From Nostocales cyanobacterium LEGE 11386 (GTDB lineage: Bacteria; Cyanobacteriota; Cyanobacteriia; Cyanobacteriales; Nostocaceae), in NCBI GenBank assembly GCA_015207155.1, contig JADEXK010000052.1, positions 1 to 45,247 on the forward strand: 45,247 nt of DNA, written 5' to 3'. Each line of letters begins with the position of its first letter. Positions within the stretch are counted from its first letter, which is position 1. A program made the position numbers and the translations under genes. A model generated the notes under the pieces. That model was not told the origin of the DNA. It worked only from the letters and a program-made list of their open reading frames with translations, and made no database searches. This document shows positions 42,153 through 45,247 of the stretch, piece by piece.

Positions 42153-43607
42153 CTACTCCCCCAAACTGTAAACTTGATGACCTCTAATTTCTACCCCATG
42201 TGCAGCAAGGCATTTTTCCCAACCTGCACGAGTACCGATTTCACTTTTGAGTTTAAGTAATCCTAATTGCTGTTCTTGTTGCGTGAGTTGAGAAAATTCT
42301 GTGTAACGCGGATAGTCGCTAGTCACAAATGTTTCTTTACGATGCAAAATTGGCGGATTCGCCCTATCTGCATAATCTCGGTGAGTAATGTATAAAGTTT
42401 TTAAGTCAATTGTGATACTAGCTTTTAAAGCTGGATGGGGGTCATGATCAAAATCTGGATAAAACAAATAAGATATTTGTGGTTTGTCAGTACAGTATTT
42501 AATTAATGTGGCTCCATCTACACGCCCGATAGTACGGCTAGCACAGCCTTCGTAAATTCGTAGCAAGGGGTCAAGTGCTGCTAATGCTGAAACATGGACG
42601 TAAATAGCACCGCGTGTATGTTTGCCAATTTTGCTTTTTTGGCAAGTAGTCTGCACAACTTCTGGTTTACCTAAACTGAAAAGCTTTTGGTCGGCGACTT
42701 GACAAGCTTCTTCATAGCTACCAAAAAAGGCTTTGATGTCGTGGCGCATTTCTGGTGCTAACTTGTGCCATGTTGGACGCTGATCAAAATGAGTCAGAGC
42801 AAGATACACTTGGATATCTAGGGAACGACGATAGGCGATCGCATCCCATTCTGCCTCGTCGGTAGCTTGTAATATGACATTAAAGGCGCGGCGGAAGTTA
42901 CCAAATTCACTGAGTAATTCTAGTTGATTTGCTAATTCACCTTTTACAGGTAATCTGCCACGTTTGGTAAAAAAGTCCATCAGTGGTTGCAGTTGTTCTT
43001 GGTAGTCTTCAAATCGCTTACTAGGGATACGGATTCTGGGTGTAGACGTACTAGAAAAGAAGCGAATGGCTTTAAAACTTTCTTTTTGGGCATCATCACG
43101 GAAAACAAAATATACACCTAAAGCTACTGGTACTGCATCTACATTTAATACTTCATCAATGTAAGTTTTGAGTTCTTGTTGTTCGTAATATTTCTGAAAA
43201 GTATTGCGACGAGTGACAATACCATCGCTGTAAGCCAGTTGAGTTTTGCTAGAAGCATTAATTAATACTTGCGCCGCGACAATTAAAACTTTTTGGGTAA
43301 GTTCCCAGGCGTGAATGAGACTTTGGCGGCGTTCCTCTTGGTCTTCGATAACATTGAGGATATAACCCAAGTTGACCACATCGGCGGCGGTGATAGATGC
43401 ATGGGGAAAATAATAAGGGTCCCAGCCAGCACTGGTATAGCCTAAATTGCCTACTCGCTGCACATCACCACCGTAGCCACAGCCGTAGTCAAAAAATGAG
43501 GTATCCTGATTGAGGATGGCCCATTCTATTGCCAACCGCACTGGGCGAGATATATCATTGCGAGCGATCGCAGCTCGATGACGCTCAATTTCTAATGCTT
43601 CGGCCAT
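42153..43607 (-). CDS. DNA phosphorothioation-associated putative methyltransferase
   Basis: 484 residues. It begins with HRAAIARNDISRPVRLAIEWA, then DYGCGYGGDVQRV (about 40-52), a SAM-binding loop, and WDPYYFPHASITAADVVNLGYILNVIED. This pattern matches the TIGR04096-type family found beside dnd genes in cyanobacteria and other bacteria. The C-terminal half (ITIDLKTLYITHRDYADRANPPILHRKETF) is unlike common methyltransferases. It is the last gene of the dnd group here, 38 bases after dndE on the same strand. Its chemical role in phosphorothioate systems is not established. Confidence 0.88.
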   Translation of the reverse strand: MAEALEIERHRAAIARNDISRPVRLAIEWAILNQDTSFFDYGCGYGGDVQRVGNLGYTSAGWDPYYFPHASITAADVVNLGYILNVIEDQEERRQSLIHAWELTQKVLIVAAQVLINASSKTQLAYSDGIVTRRNTFQKYYEQQELKTYIDEVLNVDAVPVALGVYFVFRDDAQKESFKAIRFFSSTSTPRIRIPSKRFEDYQEQLQPLMDFFTKRGRLPVKGELANQLELLSEFGNFRRAFNVILQATDEAEWDAIAYRRSLDIQVYLALTHFDQRPTWHKLAPEMRHDIKAFFGSYEEACQVADQKLFSLGKPEVVQTTCQKSKIGKHTRGAIYVHVSALAALDPLLRIYEGCASRTIGRVDGATLIKYCTDKPQISYLFYPDFDHDPHPALKASITIDLKTLYITHRDYADRANPPILHRKETFVTSDYPRYTEFSQLTQQEQQLGLLKLKSEIGTRAGWEKCLAAHGVEIRGHQVYSLGE

Positions 43608-43645
43608 AATATTCAGTTAACAGCCAACAGTTAACTAATATCCTT

Positions 43646-44032
43646 TCAAGCTTTCACTGCTAGTTCAACTAAATCTTCAATTTTCTTGATATTGGGATCA
43701 CCTGCTAAGTAACCAATACCACGATGCAAGTGCAAGCGAAATTGGGTGGCGAGGGTTTCTTTATCGGTGGGATAGCCATCATTATGACAGCGTTGCTTCA
43801 GGGCGACCAGAAGAATATCAGACATTTCGCCACCAAACACACGCCAAGTCATTTCCACGTTGCTATCCTGGGGAATTGGTACGGGTGAAGGTGGAGTTGG
43901 TTCTGCTAAAGAACGACAAAATGCCCAACGACATAATATATTCCATTGGTCAATTTTAGTACTGCGTTTAAGTTTGGTAAGTTGTTCTTTGGCTGTTTGA
44001 GATAGTCTAATTCTTTCAATTGGAGATTCCAT
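43646..44032 (-). CDS. dndE: DNA sulfur modification protein DndE
   Basis: 128 residues. The N-terminus IERIRLSQTAKEQLTKLKRSTKI, then QWNILCRWAFCRSLAEP, WRVFGGEMSDILLVALKQRC and LHLHRGIGYLAGD are the hallmark segments of DndE. DndE is the small last component of the DndBCDE pathway, which replaces a non-bridging phosphate oxygen of DNA with sulfur; it forms a tetramer that binds nicked DNA. Here it is separated from dndD by a toxin-antitoxin pair, whereas it normally follows dndD directly. Confidence 0.92.
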   Translation of the reverse strand: MESPIERIRLSQTAKEQLTKLKRSTKIDQWNILCRWAFCRSLAEPTPPSPVPIPQDSNVEMTWRVFGGEMSDILLVALKQRCHNDGYPTDKETLATQFRLHLHRGIGYLAGDPNIKKIEDLVELAVKA

Positions 44033-44064
44033 AATTTTTATTAATATCGAGTTTTACCTAAAAG

Positions 44065-44412
44065 TCATAAACCCAAACAGTAACGAACCGCAACTTCAAC
44101 TTCCAGCATCTTAGAATCAGAAATGTTGCCAGCTGAGTTAGGAGGAAAGCGATTTGGATCTAAAGAACGAATTTGAAAACATAAAAACACTGTTTCTATT
44201 AATAATCCACTGTCATCAGGTGAAACTCTGATATTAGTTGGATAATCACGCTGAATATTTGTGCCTTTTGTACCTACAACTACAGTCACGACTAAAGGTA
44301 ATTGGTTGATAGCGTTTATAGATAGCACTAAAACTGGTCGTGTTCCTGCCTGTTCTCTACCCAAAACAGGATTAAGATTGACAAAATAAATTTGTCCTCT
44401 ATCGATACTCAC
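44065..44412 (-). CDS. mazF: MazF/PemK-type toxin (endoribonuclease)
   Basis: 115 residues. IDRGQIYFVNLNPVLGREQAGTRPVLVLS at the N-terminus is the classic PemK/MazF motif (GxIYxVxxxPxxGxExxGxRPxxVxS), and the conserved strand SPDDSGLLIETVFLCFQIRSLD follows. Such toxins cut mRNA at short sites. It starts inside the end of the gene before it (4-base overlap), the usual antitoxin-first order. Confidence 0.9.
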   Translation of the reverse strand: MSIDRGQIYFVNLNPVLGREQAGTRPVLVLSINAINQLPLVVTVVVGTKGTNIQRDYPTNIRVSPDDSGLLIETVFLCFQIRSLDPNRFPPNSAGNISDSKMLEVEVAVRYCLGL

Positions 44413-44675
44413 TGCTGTTCTAAACCATCCATTTCAGTTGTCACAAATTCCTCATTAATAGAGGAAATTTCTGTTTGTATATCTAAATCAACAGCCATTG
44501 CAGCTAATTGTTCCTGCATATATTTCATATTGGTCAATTTATCTGATGTTTGCTGCCTTTCTTGCACTTGTTTTTGAATACGTTCTAAGAGCCATTCTAG
44601 TTCTTCTAATGACAAAACACGTAAATCACGCTCTATTTCCCGTAAATGTGGTGATATCATAATTAATTCTTTCAT
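44409..44675 (-). CDS. Antitoxin partner of the MazF-type toxin
   Basis: 88 residues, acidic and helical (HLREIERDLRVLSLEELEWLLERIQKQVQERQ), with no recognisable DNA-binding domain of the MazE swapped-hairpin kind. Identity as antitoxin is inferred from its size, its charge, and a 4-base overlap with a MazF gene, in the order antitoxin-toxin. A second ATG three codons in (MISPHLREIERD) is an alternative start. Confidence 0.75.
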   Translation of the reverse strand: MKELIMISPHLREIERDLRVLSLEELEWLLERIQKQVQERQQTSDKLTNMKYMQEQLAAMAVDLDIQTEISSINEEFVTTEMDGLEQQ

Positions 44676-44727
44676 TTTCTAAGCTAGTTAAATTTATTGT
44701 AATCTCTAAATTTTGAGACAATAGGTA

Positions 44728-45120
44728 CTACCAAAAATATTTGTTTTCTATCACTTTAGTTTGGCGTTTAACAGAGTCATATTCAAGGAGATGATTATGA
44801 GCGATCGCCTCATTATTTCTTAAGGTTTCTACTTCGTTTTTCCCGATTTCGGTGTCTGTGGATAGCAAAATTACTTGATGGCTTGCAGATGGGAAGTAAC
44901 GTTCTACGAGGTTTCCCCGGTGGGATGAGTCTAATCTACCGAGGGGGGTATCTATGGCTACGGGTAAGCGACGGCCAGAGACTCGCGCTAATCCCCAAAG
45001 GAAGGCGATCGCTAGTAGTTGTTTCTCTCCAGCAGATAGGCGATGTTTGGGTACGGATTGACCGTGTAAATCATACAAGGAAAGGCTAAAGGTGTTGGTG
45101 TCAATGGCAACGCGATGCAC
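44728..45120 (-). pseudogene. dndD: 3' fragment of dndD (DNA sulfur modification ATPase)
   Basis: About 130 residues. It carries the end of an SMC/RecN-like ATPase: the ABC signature LSAGEKQLLAIAFLWGL, Walker B plus D-loop PVAIDTPLGRLDSSHR, and VILLSTDTEIGKNEV. These are the C-terminal features of DndD. The Walker A half and the coiled coil are missing. Upstream in frame the reading is IFSTAYLVHRVAIDT after a stop (TAA at 45142-45144), so the homology ends near 45123. The GTG at 45118-45120 is only the first start codon in the leftover frame, not the native start. The rest of dndD must lie to the right of the window, or be lost. Confidence 0.85.
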
Positions 45121-45247
45121 TAAGTAAGCCGTGGAGAAAATTTATAAGTATGTAACAAACAATTAAGCAGAAGAATAAGAGTTAAATCTTACACGTTGCG
45201 TACTGTAGTTTCCCTTTTCTCCTCTATTTTGAACTCCGTCAATGACA
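45121..45247. other. Sequence beyond the dndD break, of unknown origin
   Basis: 127 bases up to the window edge that do not continue dndD. On the minus strand one frame runs from the edge to a TAA at 45163-45165 and reads like a protein end (GVQNRGEKGNYSTQRVRFN); another reads SLTEFKIEEKRETT before its own stop. Either could be the end of a gene carried by an inserted element. Too short to decide. Confidence 0.35.

Noticed and set aside
45142..45247. Known heterocyst excision element (nifD, fdxN or hupL type) at the dndD break
   Set aside because: No recombinase or paired direct repeat can be seen within the window; left as a hypothesis in the findings.

Overview
The window looks like chromosomal DNA of a filamentous, probably heterocyst-forming cyanobacterium of the Nostoc/Anabaena/Calothrix type. 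The evidence is the many HIP1 octamers (GCGATCGC), the tandem heptanucleotide repeats typical of that group (GTTATCA, CTGAGTG, GCATTGG), dispersed palindromic elements between genes, and cyanobacterial family proteins (DUF4079, DUF1997, DUF3352, ABC1 kinases, Uma2, PBS-lyase HEAT proteins). No tRNA, rRNA or CRISPR array was seen. Family names come from recognising motifs by eye, not from a search.

Layout. 1-4.4 kb (minus strand): a small membrane protein, an APH/P-loop kinase fusion, a repeat-rich gap, then purA followed by rplY. 4.6-11.9 kb: a Uma2 nuclease, an adenosine deaminase-like enzyme, a hypothetical protein, an alpha/beta hydrolase, a membrane-anchored GTPase and a small unknown. 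12.5-14.4 kb (plus): a lumenal/periplasmic pentapeptide protein overlapping purK, followed by a well-supported 6S RNA gene. 14.9-19.5 kb: a tandem pair of M16 peptidases (one active-type, one without the metal site), a peptidoglycan-binding protein, a small holin-like membrane protein, and a CobE/CbiG-C gene that carries a palindromic repeat in frame. 19.6-20.2 kb: a ParD/ParE toxin-antitoxin pair. 20.8-25.3 kb: an ankyrin protein, DUF4079, DUF1997, an NAD(P)-binding SDR, and a membrane-anchored lambda-lysozyme-like enzyme that seems to start at CTG. 25.3-28.6 kb: a menH-like gene, an IS701-type insertion sequence, and the 3' part of an alpha-amylase gene that has lost its front half. 28.7-42.0 kb: mostly housekeeping and membrane genes (methyltransferase, mscL, DUF3352, M1 aminopeptidase with HEAT repeats, ABC1 kinase, cupin, HEAT protein, GNAT, AmpG-like MFS). 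42.2-45.2 kb (minus): part of a DNA phosphorothioation (dnd) locus: the 3' end of dndD, a MazF-type toxin-antitoxin pair, dndE and the dnd-associated methyltransferase.

Two themes stand out. First, short repeats here do not stay between genes. They supply identical C-terminal LSAEC tails and stop codons to purA and an M16 peptidase, abut the start codons of rplY and the same M16 gene, insert in frame into cobE, and appear to extend or interrupt a GNAT and a small membrane protein. Second, the dnd locus has been remodelled: dndD is cut at its 3' third by a junction near 45124, and a toxin-antitoxin pair sits between dndD and dndE. Both can be tested by comparison with intact relatives and by reading the sequence to the right of this window.
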